Assembly (NCBI GenBank): GCA_944349915.1
Contig: CALVNU010000035.1
Coordinates: 1-8,053, forward strand
Length of the DNA: 8,053 bases
Origin: an uncultured Clostridia bacterium
Lineage (GTDB): Bacteria; Bacillota; Clostridia; Christensenellales; UBA1242
Direction of reading: 5' to 3'
Below the pieces are notes generated by a model, which saw nothing but the letters and a program-made list of their open reading frames with translations, was not told the origin of the DNA and did no database searches. How positions within the stretch are numbered: the first letter of the stretch is position 1; the number at the start of each line of letters is the position of its first letter. Positions 1-7,262 of the stretch are shown in pieces. Made by a program: the position numbers and the translations under genes.

Positions 1-167
1 TTTTCGTCAAGCGTCTGCGCACTTTTTGTATATCTCACTCCGTTTTCAATATTAACTTGGTCGACATCATTTTTTTTGTTGTTTCTTACAATCACAACAG
101 CAAGTGCGATGGCAAGAACTACATTTAAAACACCAGAAATAATAATTGCAATTTCAATTGTTGACAT
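1..167 (-). CDS. N-terminal fragment of a membrane-anchored protein (partial)
   Basis: This reading frame starts at an ATG at 165-167 and stays open to the window edge, giving about 55 residues. It begins MSTIEIAIIISG and residues 5-27 form one uninterrupted hydrophobic segment, followed directly by RNNKKND. That arrangement suggests an N-terminal membrane anchor with the rest of the protein in the cytoplasm. The start is well supported: a full AGGAGG lies 7 bases upstream and shares one base with the stop codon of the preceding zinc-ribbon gene, so the two are almost certainly co-transcribed. I do not recognise the family. RmuC-like and other single-anchor proteins begin similarly, but the visible part is too short to decide. 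It does not obviously match YdjH, the TPM-domain partner of the B. subtilis homologues of the two upstream genes. Confidence 0.75.
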   Translation of the reverse strand, partial: MSTIEIAIIISGVLNVVLAIALAVVIVRNNKKNDVDQVNIENGVRYTKSAQTLDE

Positions 168-174
168 TTTCTCC

Positions 175-180
175 CCTCCT
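175..180 (-). promoter_or_regulatory. Ribosome binding site of the 3'-truncated membrane gene
   Basis: A perfect AGGAGG lies 7 bases before the ATG at 165-167. Its first A is the last base of the upstream gene's TAA stop, so translation of the two genes is probably coupled. This site fixes the start of the partial gene. Confidence 0.8.
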
Positions 181-1268
181 TAAGCAAAATAGTAAAGTAG
201 CGCAATAATGCCTAAAATCAACAGAACTATAAAAACAGTAAGTGTAACCTTGCCTGCCGATACAGGCGTTTTGCCCGCAACTTTTCCATTTTCGCCGTTA
301 ACAAAAAAGTTGTAAAGTTTGTTTTTATATTTATAGTGTCCAACATAAATTGGCACTAAAATATACTTATACATTTCATGACTAAAATCGGTGTTTACAT
401 TTAAAGAATACTTGATATCATAATCATATTTTTTTAATATTGACCCTTCAATCCTGTTTTGCATCATGCTTTTGCTTTCTTGCCAACAAGACTGGCCGTC
501 TTTATCATAAGTGTTTGCGCCATAGCCCAGCAGATATTCTGGTTTATAATCAACCGCCTTTCTGGTTGAAAAGGGTTGCAAAGATGCAATAATTTCACTC
601 GGAATTTTAGAAGATGCTTGCACAACAAAATCGTCAAAAATTTCTTGGTATGTTCCAGACACATGAAAAACTTTTGTTCTTGTTTCCGATATAACCTTGC
701 CATTGACAATCCTGTTTATCACATAATTTTTGCCAAGTTTTCCATAATAACTGCTTGAAGTTTGACAGTCAAATGTGAAAAGCGGATTGTAAATTCCATG
801 AATATTTTCTGGTTTTACACTCTTTTTAAACTTGCTTGGCGCATAAAGTTTGCCTTTTACATATTTTTTTGCGCTTTGCCCAGCCATTTTTTTGTCTATT
901 TTAAAAGGCACAATACCTTGCGGTTTTATTCCAGGCAACTCTTCAATTTTAACAACATTTTTAGTCCCACAAAAAGGACAAACATGAGAAACTCTTTGAT
1001 TTTCAATAATTTCTTTTGCACCACAACTTTGACATTGGTAAACTTCCGCCTCTTTCCAAACTTCCCCTTTATCAAGCAACTCTTCTAGTTGTCTTTCAGG
1101 TGTAACAACTCCAGTTTGGTCTGGAATGTCGAATAAACTTCCACAATACAGACATTTAAGTTTTTGTGTTTTTGCATCAAAAACACTTCCTCCGCCACAG
1201 TTTGGACATTTAAAAGTGGTTACATCTATATTATCATCAGAATAAAGTTTCTTTTCAACATCACTCAT
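180..1268 (-). CDS. Zinc-ribbon protein with C-terminal membrane anchor (YdjG-like)
   Basis: A protein of 362 residues. Two four-cysteine zinc ribbons lie at the N-terminus: C21/C24/C39/C42 (CPNC...CLYC) and C79/C82/C97/C100 (CQSC...CPFC). The middle (about 110-335) is a mixed alpha/beta region with no motif I recognise. Residues 341-361 form one very hydrophobic segment ending in LLYYFA, so the protein is probably tail-anchored with its ribbons in the cytoplasm. This architecture, next to an SPFH/zinc-ribbon gene, matches B. subtilis YdjG, often annotated as a TFIIB-type zinc-ribbon or 'replication' protein. In B. subtilis, YdjG and YdjI are linked to PspA-dependent membrane stress. A transcriptional or replication role is unlikely given the anchor. 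It follows the SPFH gene by 22 bases. Its own ribosome site is weak (AAGG 11 bases before the ATG), suggesting coupling to the upstream gene. The family call is by architecture, not alignment. Confidence 0.8.
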   Translation of the reverse strand: MSDVEKKLYSDDNIDVTTFKCPNCGGGSVFDAKTQKLKCLYCGSLFDIPDQTGVVTPERQLEELLDKGEVWKEAEVYQCQSCGAKEIIENQRVSHVCPFCGTKNVVKIEELPGIKPQGIVPFKIDKKMAGQSAKKYVKGKLYAPSKFKKSVKPENIHGIYNPLFTFDCQTSSSYYGKLGKNYVINRIVNGKVISETRTKVFHVSGTYQEIFDDFVVQASSKIPSEIIASLQPFSTRKAVDYKPEYLLGYGANTYDKDGQSCWQESKSMMQNRIEGSILKKYDYDIKYSLNVNTDFSHEMYKYILVPIYVGHYKYKNKLYNFFVNGENGKVAGKTPVSAGKVTLTVFIVLLILGIIALLYYFA

Positions 1269-1290
1269 CTCTGTGCTTGCCTTTTAAAAA

Positions 1291-2325
1291 TTATTTAAGT
1301 TTTTTGCCACATTCTGGACAGAATTTTGCAGTCGGTTTTACTTCGCTTCCGCACTCTGGGCAAGTTAATGCAAGCCTTTCTCCACATTCTGGGCAAAACT
1401 TTGCCTTTGCCGAAACTGGAGCGTTACAACTTGGGCAAACTCTTGATGAATTTTGATGATTTTGTTTTTGCATATTTGCCATGTTTTGCATGTTGTTTGC
1501 AAAGATATTTCCCATACCCATGCCCATGCCAAGTCCCATACCAGCACCCATTGCTCCGCCTGCTTGACCTGGATTTTTTGCAGCCTGTTTCATTGCTTCA
1601 AGTGTTTCAACTTGAGTGTAAACATCAATGTTTCCACGAAGCATGCCAAGACTTGTGTTTTTATCAAGTGCTTTTTCAAGTTCTTCTGGAAGTGAAAAAC
1701 TTTCAAAAACAAAGTTTGTAAGTTTTATACCTATTGCCTTAAACTCTTCGGCAACCTTTCCTTCCACCATTTTAGAAAGTTCTTGAAGATTTGCTGCCAT
1801 ATCTAAAACAGAAATCTTGCTTTCGCCAATAGCATCAGATATTCCGCTAACAACCATGCTTCTCAAATAATCTGTGATTTGAGAAGATGAAAAACTTGAT
1901 AAAGTTCCGCTCAAATTTTTCATAAACTCATAGGCATCATCAACTTTAAAAGCATAGTTTCCAAATCCGCGTATTCTAACCGCTCCATAGTCTTTATCGC
2001 GAACAATTATAGGATTGACTGTCCCCCACTTTTGATTGGTGAATTGTCTTGTGTTGACAAAATAAATATCCGACTTAAACGGAGTCTCAAATCCATATTT
2101 CCAAGACATTAGTTTTGTCAAAATTGGAAGATTGTCTGTGTCAAGTTTATAAAAACCTGGCAAAAACACATCGGCAAGCCTGCCCTTGTCTACAAAAATG
2201 GCAACCTGGCTTTCACGCACCGTCAATGCAGAACCTTTATTTACATGGTCTTTGCTAATTGGATATTTCCAAACAATAATGTCGCTACCTGTGTCGGTCC
2301 ATTCTATATTCTTTAAAATTCCCAT
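1291..2325 (-). CDS. SPFH-domain protein with two C-terminal zinc ribbons (YdjI-like)
   Basis: A protein of 344 residues, often labelled 'SPFH domain/virion core protein-like'. The N-terminal two thirds (about 30-240) contains the band-7/SPFH fold, with visible pieces SQVAIFVDKGRLADVFLPG and VRIRGFGNYAFKV and a following helical stretch. It has no hydrophobic membrane segment, so it probably associates with membranes through lipids or partners. Residues 255-285 are a Gly/Met-rich low-complexity linker. Two zinc ribbons close the protein: C297/C300/C311/C314 and C322/C325/C336/C339. B. subtilis YdjI has this layout and is needed to bring PspA to the membrane. No PspA gene is visible here. The start is supported by AGGAG 6 bases upstream and by a promoter 31 bases before the ATG. 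It is the first gene of an operon that includes the YdjG-like gene. Confidence 0.85.
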   Translation of the reverse strand: MGILKNIEWTDTGSDIIVWKYPISKDHVNKGSALTVRESQVAIFVDKGRLADVFLPGFYKLDTDNLPILTKLMSWKYGFETPFKSDIYFVNTRQFTNQKWGTVNPIIVRDKDYGAVRIRGFGNYAFKVDDAYEFMKNLSGTLSSFSSSQITDYLRSMVVSGISDAIGESKISVLDMAANLQELSKMVEGKVAEEFKAIGIKLTNFVFESFSLPEELEKALDKNTSLGMLRGNIDVYTQVETLEAMKQAAKNPGQAGGAMGAGMGLGMGMGMGNIFANNMQNMANMQKQNHQNSSRVCPSCNAPVSAKAKFCPECGERLALTCPECGSEVKPTAKFCPECGKKLK

Positions 2326-2355
2326 TACTCTCTCCTACTCATTTAATATATGTAT

Positions 2356-2384
2356 ATTTTACCATATTAAGTTTTTTAAAGCAA
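2356..2384 (-). promoter_or_regulatory. Putative sigma-A promoter of the SPFH/zinc-ribbon operon
   Basis: Read on the minus strand, TTGCTT (2379-2384) is followed after exactly 17 bases by TAAAAT (2356-2361). The -10 is preceded by TGG, giving an extended -10 (TGnTAAAAT), which can compensate for the weak -35 (3 of 6 matches). The start point would be near 2349, leaving a leader of about 24 bases before the ATG. The location between the dnaJ terminator and the SPFH gene fits, but the region is AT-rich and a chance match is possible. Confidence 0.55.
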
Positions 2385-2423
2385 TCATTTTAACATAAAA
2401 AAGATAATATAGTTTGTGAATGT

Positions 2424-2526
2424 GGCTTATGAGCGCTAAAAAAATATTTTTTAGCCAAGGGCAAAGCCCTTTGCCCTTAAAAAAAAGAGAAAATGAAATC
2501 ATTTTCTCTTTTTTTGCTCATAAGCC
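2424..2526. repeat. 103-base cloverleaf inverted-repeat element
   Basis: The outer ends GGCTTATGAGC (2424-2434) and GCTCATAAGCC (2516-2526) are perfect 11-bp inverted repeats. Between them lie three perfect hairpins almost without gaps: 2435-2443 with 2447-2455 (9 bp, GCTAAAAAA arm), 2457-2466 with 2469-2478 (10 bp, AAGGGCAAAG arm), and 2480-2496 with 2499-2515 (17 bp, A-tract plus GAGAAAATGA). By direct count, 94 of 103 bases are paired, 7 are in loops and only 2 (2456 and 2479) are free at the junction. The two 2-base loops would open by one pair in practice. It starts 11 bases after the dnaJ stop. The form suggests a small palindromic mobile or REP-like element or a structured RNA. I do not recognise it as a named family. 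Confidence 0.75.
2479..2515 (-). terminator. Probable intrinsic terminator of the hrcA-grpE-dnaK-dnaJ operon
   Basis: On the minus strand an A7 run and GAGAAAATGA are mirrored by TCATTTTCTC and a run of eight T, giving a 17-bp perfect hairpin ending in a U-tract. It lies 22 bases after the dnaJ stop. The stem is AT-rich (4 G-C pairs), so efficiency is uncertain. The symmetric A/T tracts would let it work in both directions. It is also the longest arm of the cloverleaf element at 2424-2526. Confidence 0.65.
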
Positions 2527-2537
2527 CTTTAATCAAC

Positions 2538-3668
2538 CTATTTTTTCATTTTTTTCAAATAGTTGTTATATTTTGTATAATCATTATCATTATAAAGACT
2601 TGCAACTTGCTCTAAAAGCGATTTGGCATTTTTGCCTAAAGACTTTGGGCACTCTGCCTTAATAGTGATAAGCAAATCGCCATATTTGTCCTTATTTAAA
2701 ACCTTAACACCTCTGCCTTTCAATCTCATCATCGTTCCGCTAGGTGTAAGTTCTGGAATTGTCAAACTATAATTTCCATTAAGTGTTGGCACATCAACTT
2801 TACCACCCAAAATAGTGGTTGTAAAAGGAATATAAAGGTCCATATATAAGTCATCACCCTTTCTAGTTAAAATTGAATGACTTGCAACAGAAATATGAAC
2901 ATTAAGGTCTCCATTTATTCCGTCTTTGAGCGGAGCATTACCCTCACCTCTTACTCTTAAAGTTTGTCCGTTATCAATACCTGCAGGCACTTTGATTGTA
3001 ATTGTTTTTTGAACGCGTTTATATCCTTTTCCAGAGCAAGCCTCGCATTTTTCTTTTACAATCTTACCGCTACCTTCACATTTCGGACATACACTTTCTC
3101 TTATAGTTGTGCCAAACAAAGTGTTTTGTTGAAAACGAACTCTGCCAGTGCCATGGCAAGAGGAGCAAGTGGTAAATTCCTTTCCATTTTTTGCCCCTGT
3201 GCCATTACAACTAGAGCATTTTTCAATCTTGCCTAGAGTAACCGTTTTTTCTGTGCCGAAGCAGGCTTCTTCAAAAGACAGGTTCATGGAAATATTGATA
3301 TCTTCACCTTTTTGCAAGGTTTGACTTCTGCCACCCCTTCCACCAAACGCAGAAAAGATGTCGGAAAAGATATCAGAAAAACCACCGCCACCACCAAAGA
3401 AGTCTTCAAACCCACCTCCTCCAGAACTGCCAGCGTTTCCAAAAGGATTGCCGTCAGCAGAACCAAACTGGTCATAATTTGTCCTCTTCTTTGGGTCGCC
3501 TAGCACACTATAGGCCTCATTAATATCTTTAAATTTTTCCGCTGCTTCTGGTGTTTTGTTAAGGTCTGGATGATATTTTTTTGCTAGCCTGCGGTATGCA
3601 GACTTGATTTCATCTTCGCTTGCACTTTTATCAACACCTAAAATAGAATAATAATCTTTATTTGCCAT
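2538..3668 (-). CDS. dnaJ: Chaperone protein DnaJ (Hsp40, class A)
   Basis: This co-chaperone delivers unfolded clients to DnaK and stimulates its ATPase. With the start used here it has 376 residues, normal for a type I DnaJ, and all domains are present. The J domain (1-68) has the HPD triad at 33-35. The Gly/Phe-rich region (about 69-113) contains the repeat [14 protein letters not shown]. Four CxxCxGxG zinc repeats sit at C151/C154, C168/C171, C194/C197 and C208/C211. The C-terminal substrate-binding domains follow (about 216-360). I chose the ATG at 3666-3668 over the one two codons upstream because AAGGA is 5 bases before it, whereas the first ATG abuts the ribosome site with no spacing. 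The resulting MANKDYY start is also typical. It is the last gene of the operon, 55 bases after dnaK by the chosen start, and is followed by a terminator. Confidence 0.97.
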   Translation of the reverse strand: MANKDYYSILGVDKSASEDEIKSAYRRLAKKYHPDLNKTPEAAEKFKDINEAYSVLGDPKKRTNYDQFGSADGNPFGNAGSSGGGGFEDFFGGGGGFSDIFSDIFSAFGGRGGRSQTLQKGEDINISMNLSFEEACFGTEKTVTLGKIEKCSSCNGTGAKNGKEFTTCSSCHGTGRVRFQQNTLFGTTIRESVCPKCEGSGKIVKEKCEACSGKGYKRVQKTITIKVPAGIDNGQTLRVRGEGNAPLKDGINGDLNVHISVASHSILTRKGDDLYMDLYIPFTTTILGGKVDVPTLNGNYSLTIPELTPSGTMMRLKGRGVKVLNKDKYGDLLITIKAECPKSLGKNAKSLLEQVASLYNDNDYTKYNNYLKKMKK

Positions 3669-3673
3669 AATCA

Positions 3674-3678
3674 TCCTT
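3674..3678 (-). promoter_or_regulatory. dnaJ ribosome binding site that decides the start codon
   Basis: AAGGA on the minus strand lies 5 bases before the ATG at 3666-3668. The same A also begins the in-frame ATG at 3672-3674, which leaves no usable spacing for that earlier start. Confidence 0.6.
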
Positions 3679-3702
3679 ATTTATTATTTTTCACCCAAAT
3701 TT

Positions 3703-3719
3703 TAAGATATTTTATCTTA
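3703..3719 (-). promoter_or_regulatory. Small intercistronic hairpin between dnaK and dnaJ
   Basis: TAAGATA (3703-3709) and TATCTTA (3713-3719) form a perfect 7-bp stem with a 3-base loop, 4 bases after the dnaK stop. On the transcribed strand it is followed by AAAATTTGGG, not a U-run, so it is unlikely to be a full terminator. It could slow exonuclease decay of the dnaK message or mark a processing site. A chance palindrome in AT-rich sequence is possible. Confidence 0.4.
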
Positions 3720-3723
3720 CAGT

Positions 3724-5553
3724 CTATTTGTTGTCATCATCAACAACTACTTCTGGGTCGCCGTCAGATGTATCGCTTCCACCATTGTTATCACCATTAG
3801 GCGTACCATTTGGATTTGCAGATTGATACATTTTGCTTACAATGCCATTTGATTTTGAAGTAAGTTCATCAAGAGCCTTTCTTACAGTTTCAATATCATC
3901 ACTTTCAAACTCTTTCTTTGCTTTTTCAATGGCTTCTTGCAAGTTTTTCTTATCTTCTTCACTTATCTTGTCGCCATTTTCTTTAAGCATTTTTTCAAGT
4001 CCATAAACCATGTTGTCGGCTTGATTTTTTGTTTCAACAAGTTCCTTGCGTTTCTTGTCTTCTTCGGCATGCGCTTCTGCCTCTTTGATTGCCTTTTCTA
4101 TGTCTTCGTCTTTAAGGTTTGAAGATGCTGTGATAGTGATATTTTGCTCCTTGTTTGTTCCAAGGTCTTTTGCAGAAACTTTTACAATACCGTTTGCGTC
4201 GATATCAAATGTAACTTCAATTTGAGGAACGCCTCTAGGTGCTGGTGGAATATCTGTAAGTTGGAATCTTCCAAGAGTTTTATTTTGAGCAGCAAACTCT
4301 CTTTCACCTTGAAGAACATGAATATCAACACCAGGTTGATTGTCGACAGCGGTTGAGAAAATTTGTGATTTTCTTGTAGGAATTGTTGTGTTTCTTTCAA
4401 TAAGTTTTGTAAATACACCACCCAAAGTTTCAATTCCAAGAGAAAGTGGAGTTACATCAAGAAGAAGCACATCTTTAACTTCTCCGCCAAGAACGCCTGC
4501 TTGAATTGCAGCACCAACAGCAACGCATTCATCGGGATTGATGCCTTTGTATGGTTCTTTGCCCGTGAATGATTTTACCGCTTCTTGAACGGCAGGGATT
4601 CTTGTTGAACCACCCACCAAAATAACTTTATCTATTTGGCTTGTAGAAAGTTTAGCATCACCAAGTGCTCGTTTAGAGCATTCTATAGTTTCTTTTACAA
4701 GGTCTTCGGTGATAGCATCAAATTTTGCACGAGTAAGTTCATATTCCATATGTTTAGGGCCTGTTGCATCGGCAGAGATAAATGGAAGAGAAATTGTTGT
4801 TTTTGGTGTTGCAGAAAGGTCGATTTTAGCCTTTTCTGCCGCTTCCTTTAATCTTTGCATAGCAAGTTTGTCTGTGCTCAAATCAATATTGTTTGTCTTT
4901 TTAAATTCTTCAACAAGCAAATCAATAATTCTGTTATCAAAGTCATCACCGCCAAGACGAGTGTTGCCGTTTGTAGATAAAACTTCAAAAACCCCATCGC
5001 CAATTTCAAGAATTGAAACATCGAATGTTCCACCGCCAAGGTCGTAAACCAAAATCTTTTGATTTGCATTTTCACCTTTGTCAAGACCATAAGCAAGAGC
5101 GGCTGCGGTTGGTTCGTTGATAATTCTCAAAACTTCAAGTCCAGCAATTTTGCCCGCATCTTTTGTTGCTTGACGCTGTGAATCGTTAAAGTAGGCAGGA
5201 ACCGTGATAACGGCTTGAGTTACTGGTGAGCCAATATAACTTTCGGCATCTGCCTTAAGTTTTGAAAGAATCATGGCAGAAATCTCTTGTGGAGAATATT
5301 CTTTGCCATTAAGTTTGACTTTATAATTTGTGCCCATCTCTCTTTTGATAGACTGCACTGTGTTTTCTGCGTTAACAATAGACTGTCTTTTTGCAACTTT
5401 ACCAACAAGGCGTTCGCCTTCTTTGGTGTAAGCCACAACCGAAGGTGTAGTTCTGTCCCCTTCTGCGTTTGCGATAACTGTAGGTTTTCCACCTTCCATA
5501 ACAGCCACGCAAGAATTTGTTGTACCTAAGTCAATTCCAATAATTTTTCCCAT
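3724..5553 (-). CDS. dnaK: Molecular chaperone DnaK (Hsp70)
   Basis: An ATP-driven cytoplasmic chaperone of 609 residues. The nucleotide-binding domain (1-360) shows the three Hsp70 signatures: [16 protein letters not shown] (5-20), [13 protein letters not shown] (170-182) and [15 protein letters not shown] (310-324), plus [12 protein letters not shown] (145-156). The conserved linker [10 protein letters not shown] (361-370) leads to the peptide-binding domain (to about 475) with VLQGERE and [10 protein letters not shown] helical lid follows, then a disordered Asn/Gly/Asp-rich tail ending [10 protein letters not shown]. After SIKREMG the protein runs straight into [17 protein letters not shown], lacking the roughly 24-residue insert of proteobacterial DnaK, as in Gram-positives. 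The start has AGGAGG 9 bases upstream, lying inside the end of grpE, with 4 bases between the genes. It works with GrpE and DnaJ encoded on either side. No missing residues or breaks were seen. Confidence 0.99.
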   Translation of the reverse strand: MGKIIGIDLGTTNSCVAVMEGGKPTVIANAEGDRTTPSVVAYTKEGERLVGKVAKRQSIVNAENTVQSIKREMGTNYKVKLNGKEYSPQEISAMILSKLKADAESYIGSPVTQAVITVPAYFNDSQRQATKDAGKIAGLEVLRIINEPTAAALAYGLDKGENANQKILVYDLGGGTFDVSILEIGDGVFEVLSTNGNTRLGGDDFDNRIIDLLVEEFKKTNNIDLSTDKLAMQRLKEAAEKAKIDLSATPKTTISLPFISADATGPKHMEYELTRAKFDAITEDLVKETIECSKRALGDAKLSTSQIDKVILVGGSTRIPAVQEAVKSFTGKEPYKGINPDECVAVGAAIQAGVLGGEVKDVLLLDVTPLSLGIETLGGVFTKLIERNTTIPTRKSQIFSTAVDNQPGVDIHVLQGEREFAAQNKTLGRFQLTDIPPAPRGVPQIEVTFDIDANGIVKVSAKDLGTNKEQNITITASSNLKDEDIEKAIKEAEAHAEEDKKRKELVETKNQADNMVYGLEKMLKENGDKISEEDKKNLQEAIEKAKKEFESDDIETVRKALDELTSKSNGIVSKMYQSANPNGTPNGDNNGGSDTSDGDPEVVVDDDNK

Positions 5554-5557
5554 AAAT

Positions 5558-6247
5558 TTAACCCTCCTTTTTATTGACTATGACTTTTGCATATCTAATA
5601 ACTTTTCCATTTAGAACATAACCTGCTTGATATTCATCTAAAATTATGTCATCATCTTTATCCGCAACATTCAAAACAGCAATAACATTGTGAATATGCG
5701 GATTGTATTTTTCGCCTATAGAGTTGATTTTTTGAACTCCAATAGCCTCAAGCGCCTCATTGATTTTGTTTTCAATCATTTCAACGCCTTTTAAAACATC
5801 TTCATCTTTTATCGATTTTTTAGCCTCTTTAAAGGTGTCAAGACATGGCAAAAAGGCTTCAATAACAGATGCTTGACCTGCAAATCTGGCTTGTTTTAAA
5901 TCGTCCGCCGTTCTGCGCCTAAAGTTTTCAAAATCGGCTTGGATTTGACGCGCCAAATTGAGATACTCTTCACTTTTATCTTCATTTTGATAGCATCCAC
6001 ACTCTTTTTCACTGCAATTACATTCTTGTCCGCAGTCGCATTCGGCAGAACTTTCTGCTTCCTTTTTATCATCGCAATGACAGTGTTTATGCTGTTTTTT
6101 ATCATGGTCATGGCAGTTTTTATCATCATGATGGTCGCAAGTGCATTTGTCGCTACATTTGTTGTGCATATTGCAGTCACATTCTTGTCCGCAGTCGCAA
6201 TCCTCGCCACAGCCACAACTTTCCCTCTCTTCCTTCTCTTTTGCCAT
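5558..6247 (-). CDS. grpE: GrpE nucleotide exchange factor with Cys/His-rich N-terminal extension
   Basis: GrpE releases ADP from DnaK so it can reload with ATP. The protein has 229 residues against a usual 180-200. The GrpE part starts near residue 92: a long helix ([20 protein letters not shown]), the four-helix region, then the beta domain with [13 protein letters not shown] (179-191) and [18 protein letters not shown] (209-226), matching the family signature. In place of the usual acidic N-terminus is an extension in which residues 11-85 hold 18 Cys and 8 His in eight CxC motifs, with CDCGQECDC (17-25) repeated as CDCGQECNC (70-78). This looks like a metal-binding, metallothionein-like segment. 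The start is firm: AAAGGAG lies 5 bases upstream, and the hrcA TAA abuts the ATG (TAAATG). The only internal Met in the extension (27) would still leave most of it. GrpE identity is certain; the extension's role is inferred from composition alone. Confidence 0.96.
   Translation of the reverse strand: MAKEKEERESCGCGEDCDCGQECDCNMHNKCSDKCTCDHHDDKNCHDHDKKQHKHCHCDDKKEAESSAECDCGQECNCSEKECGCYQNEDKSEEYLNLARQIQADFENFRRRTADDLKQARFAGQASVIEAFLPCLDTFKEAKKSIKDEDVLKGVEMIENKINEALEAIGVQKINSIGEKYNPHIHNVIAVLNVADKDDDIILDEYQAGYVLNGKVIRYAKVIVNKKEG
5993..6217 (-). other. Metallothionein-like Cys/His-rich segment of GrpE
   Basis: This stretch encodes GrpE residues 11-85. It contains 18 Cys and 8 His among 75 residues, mixed with Asp, Glu and Lys, and no hydrophobic core. 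CxC pairs lie at 11/13, 17/19, 23/25, 35/37, 56/58, 70/72, 76/78 and 83/85, flanking a His-rich centre (His 39, 40, 46, 48, 53, 55, 57). The pattern predicts binding of several soft or borderline metal ions such as Zn, Cu or Cd. No metal or function is shown by the sequence. Confidence 0.8.
6020..6199 (-). repeat. 21-bp direct repeat inside the grpE extension (6020-6040 and 6179-6199)
   Basis: Two copies are identical over 21 bases and encode the paired CDCGQEC peptides that begin and end the Cys-rich segment. Identity at DNA level, including third codon positions, suggests a recent internal duplication rather than convergent selection on the protein alone. Confidence 0.8.
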
Positions 6248-7237
6248 TTATTCTCCTTTTAAGTCTTTAAGACTGTCTATAACAATTTTTAAAGCAGAAG
6301 CAATGCCTGCATAGTCCATGCGTTGAGGTCCAAGCACGCCAATAGAAGCAAGTTGGTTGCCGTTAAGGCAAATCGGTGCTTTAACCATTGCGCATTCACC
6401 TTCATCGGCAAGAACGGCTTGAATTTTTTCACCTTCAACAGTGGCGATGTCGGCAAGTTTTTCTTCATCGTCAAGCACATCTAAAACTTTTTTTGCCTCG
6501 TCAACATCTTTATTTTCAAGCAATTTTGCGCTCCCTTCACGATGAACATCTATAAGCCTTGTGTTATTAAGTTTTTTTAGTCCGCCAATCAAGGAATCAA
6601 CAACATTTTGAAAGGCCTCAATTTCACTTTTCATGCCCTCTTCAAGTTGGTCTATGTTGTCAATCATAAAACCAACTGTTTCGCCTTTAAAATTTTTTGT
6701 TAAATAGTTTGACGCATCTTCACACTCTTTAGCGCTGGCTTTAATGTTCATCTCTTGAGAGATATACCCCGACTTCGTGCCAATCAAAACCATAACTTTT
6801 TCGCTAAGCATAGGAATGATTTTAAATTCATCAAGCACAAGGTTTTCAATGCCGTTCATCACAACCACCGTTGGATAAGAAGTGGTATGCGCAACAATCT
6901 TTGCAATTTCACTTACAATATCGGTAAGAGAAGTTGTTCTTGACGAGATAAGTTGCTTTACCTCCTCAAGTTCTCCGTTTGAGGCAGTTGCATTTGAAAG
7001 AAGATTTTCAACATAATATCGATAACCCTGCACTGTTGGAATTCTTCCGCCAGATGTGTGAAGCTGTTTTAAATAGCCCATGGCCTCCAAGGCATTAAGT
7101 TCATTTCGAAGTGTTGCTGTAGAACAGTCAAGTTTTGCTTTATCTTTAACAGACCCACTTGTTATCGGTGCGCAGTCTTTGATATATTCTTCAATCGCCA
7201 TGCACAGAATTTGATTTTTTCGTTCAGACAGTTTCAT
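6248..7237 (-). CDS. hrcA: Heat-inducible transcription repressor HrcA
   Basis: The repressor of class I heat-shock genes; it binds the CIRCE operator and in known species needs the GroEL/ES chaperonin for activity. It has 329 residues, near the usual 340. The N-terminal winged helix (about 1-75) shows CSTATLRNELNALEAMGYL and the family hallmark HTSGGRIPT. The rest is the GAF-like dimerisation and regulatory region, ending in ICLNGNQLASIGVLGPQRMDYAGI, a typical HrcA C-terminal motif, and a final helix. The ATG at 7235-7237 follows AAGAGG with a 5-base spacer. It is first in the operon, with a CIRCE site 26 bases upstream of the start, so it represses its own operon. Its last codons carry the grpE ribosome site, and its TAA abuts the grpE ATG, indicating coupled translation. 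Confidence 0.96.
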   Translation of the reverse strand: MKLSERKNQILCMAIEEYIKDCAPITSGSVKDKAKLDCSTATLRNELNALEAMGYLKQLHTSGGRIPTVQGYRYYVENLLSNATASNGELEEVKQLISSRTTSLTDIVSEIAKIVAHTTSYPTVVVMNGIENLVLDEFKIIPMLSEKVMVLIGTKSGYISQEMNIKASAKECEDASNYLTKNFKGETVGFMIDNIDQLEEGMKSEIEAFQNVVDSLIGGLKKLNNTRLIDVHREGSAKLLENKDVDEAKKVLDVLDDEEKLADIATVEGEKIQAVLADEGECAMVKAPICLNGNQLASIGVLGPQRMDYAGIASALKIVIDSLKDLKGE

Positions 7238-7262
7238 AAAAACCTCTTAATTCGACTTTTTG

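Noticed and set aside
1..167. Assignment of the partial gene to RmuC or a TPM-domain protein
   Set aside because: Only an N-terminal anchor and about 28 further residues are visible; neither family has a diagnostic motif in that part.
2424..2526. tRNA-like gene suggested by the cloverleaf form
   Set aside because: Stem lengths (11, 9, 10 and 17 bp), tiny loops and absence of tRNA consensus sequences such as GGTTCGAATCC exclude a tRNA.
2420..2662. Plus-strand frame across the cloverleaf and the end of dnaJ
   Set aside because: It reads through perfect hairpins and antisense dnaJ and has no ribosome binding site.
3666..3674. Upstream dnaJ start giving an MIM N-terminus
   Set aside because: The first ATG directly abuts the AAGG with no spacer; the second has proper spacing and gives the typical MANKDYY start.
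4709..5047. Plus-strand frame of 112 residues opposite dnaK
   Set aside because: Antisense shadow of a strongly conserved gene, with no start signal.
5896..6216. Second minus-strand frame of 106 residues overlapping the grpE 5' end
   Set aside because: The grpE frame has the ribosome site, the GrpE domain and a continuous reading. This one is a composition shadow, so I do not infer a frameshift.
5939..6262. Plus-strand open frame of 107 residues, rich in hydrophobic residues
   Set aside because: It is the antisense of the grpE Cys/His/Asp-rich region; Asp/His/Cys codons read backwards give Ile/Val/Met/Ala. It has no independent ribosome site or homology.
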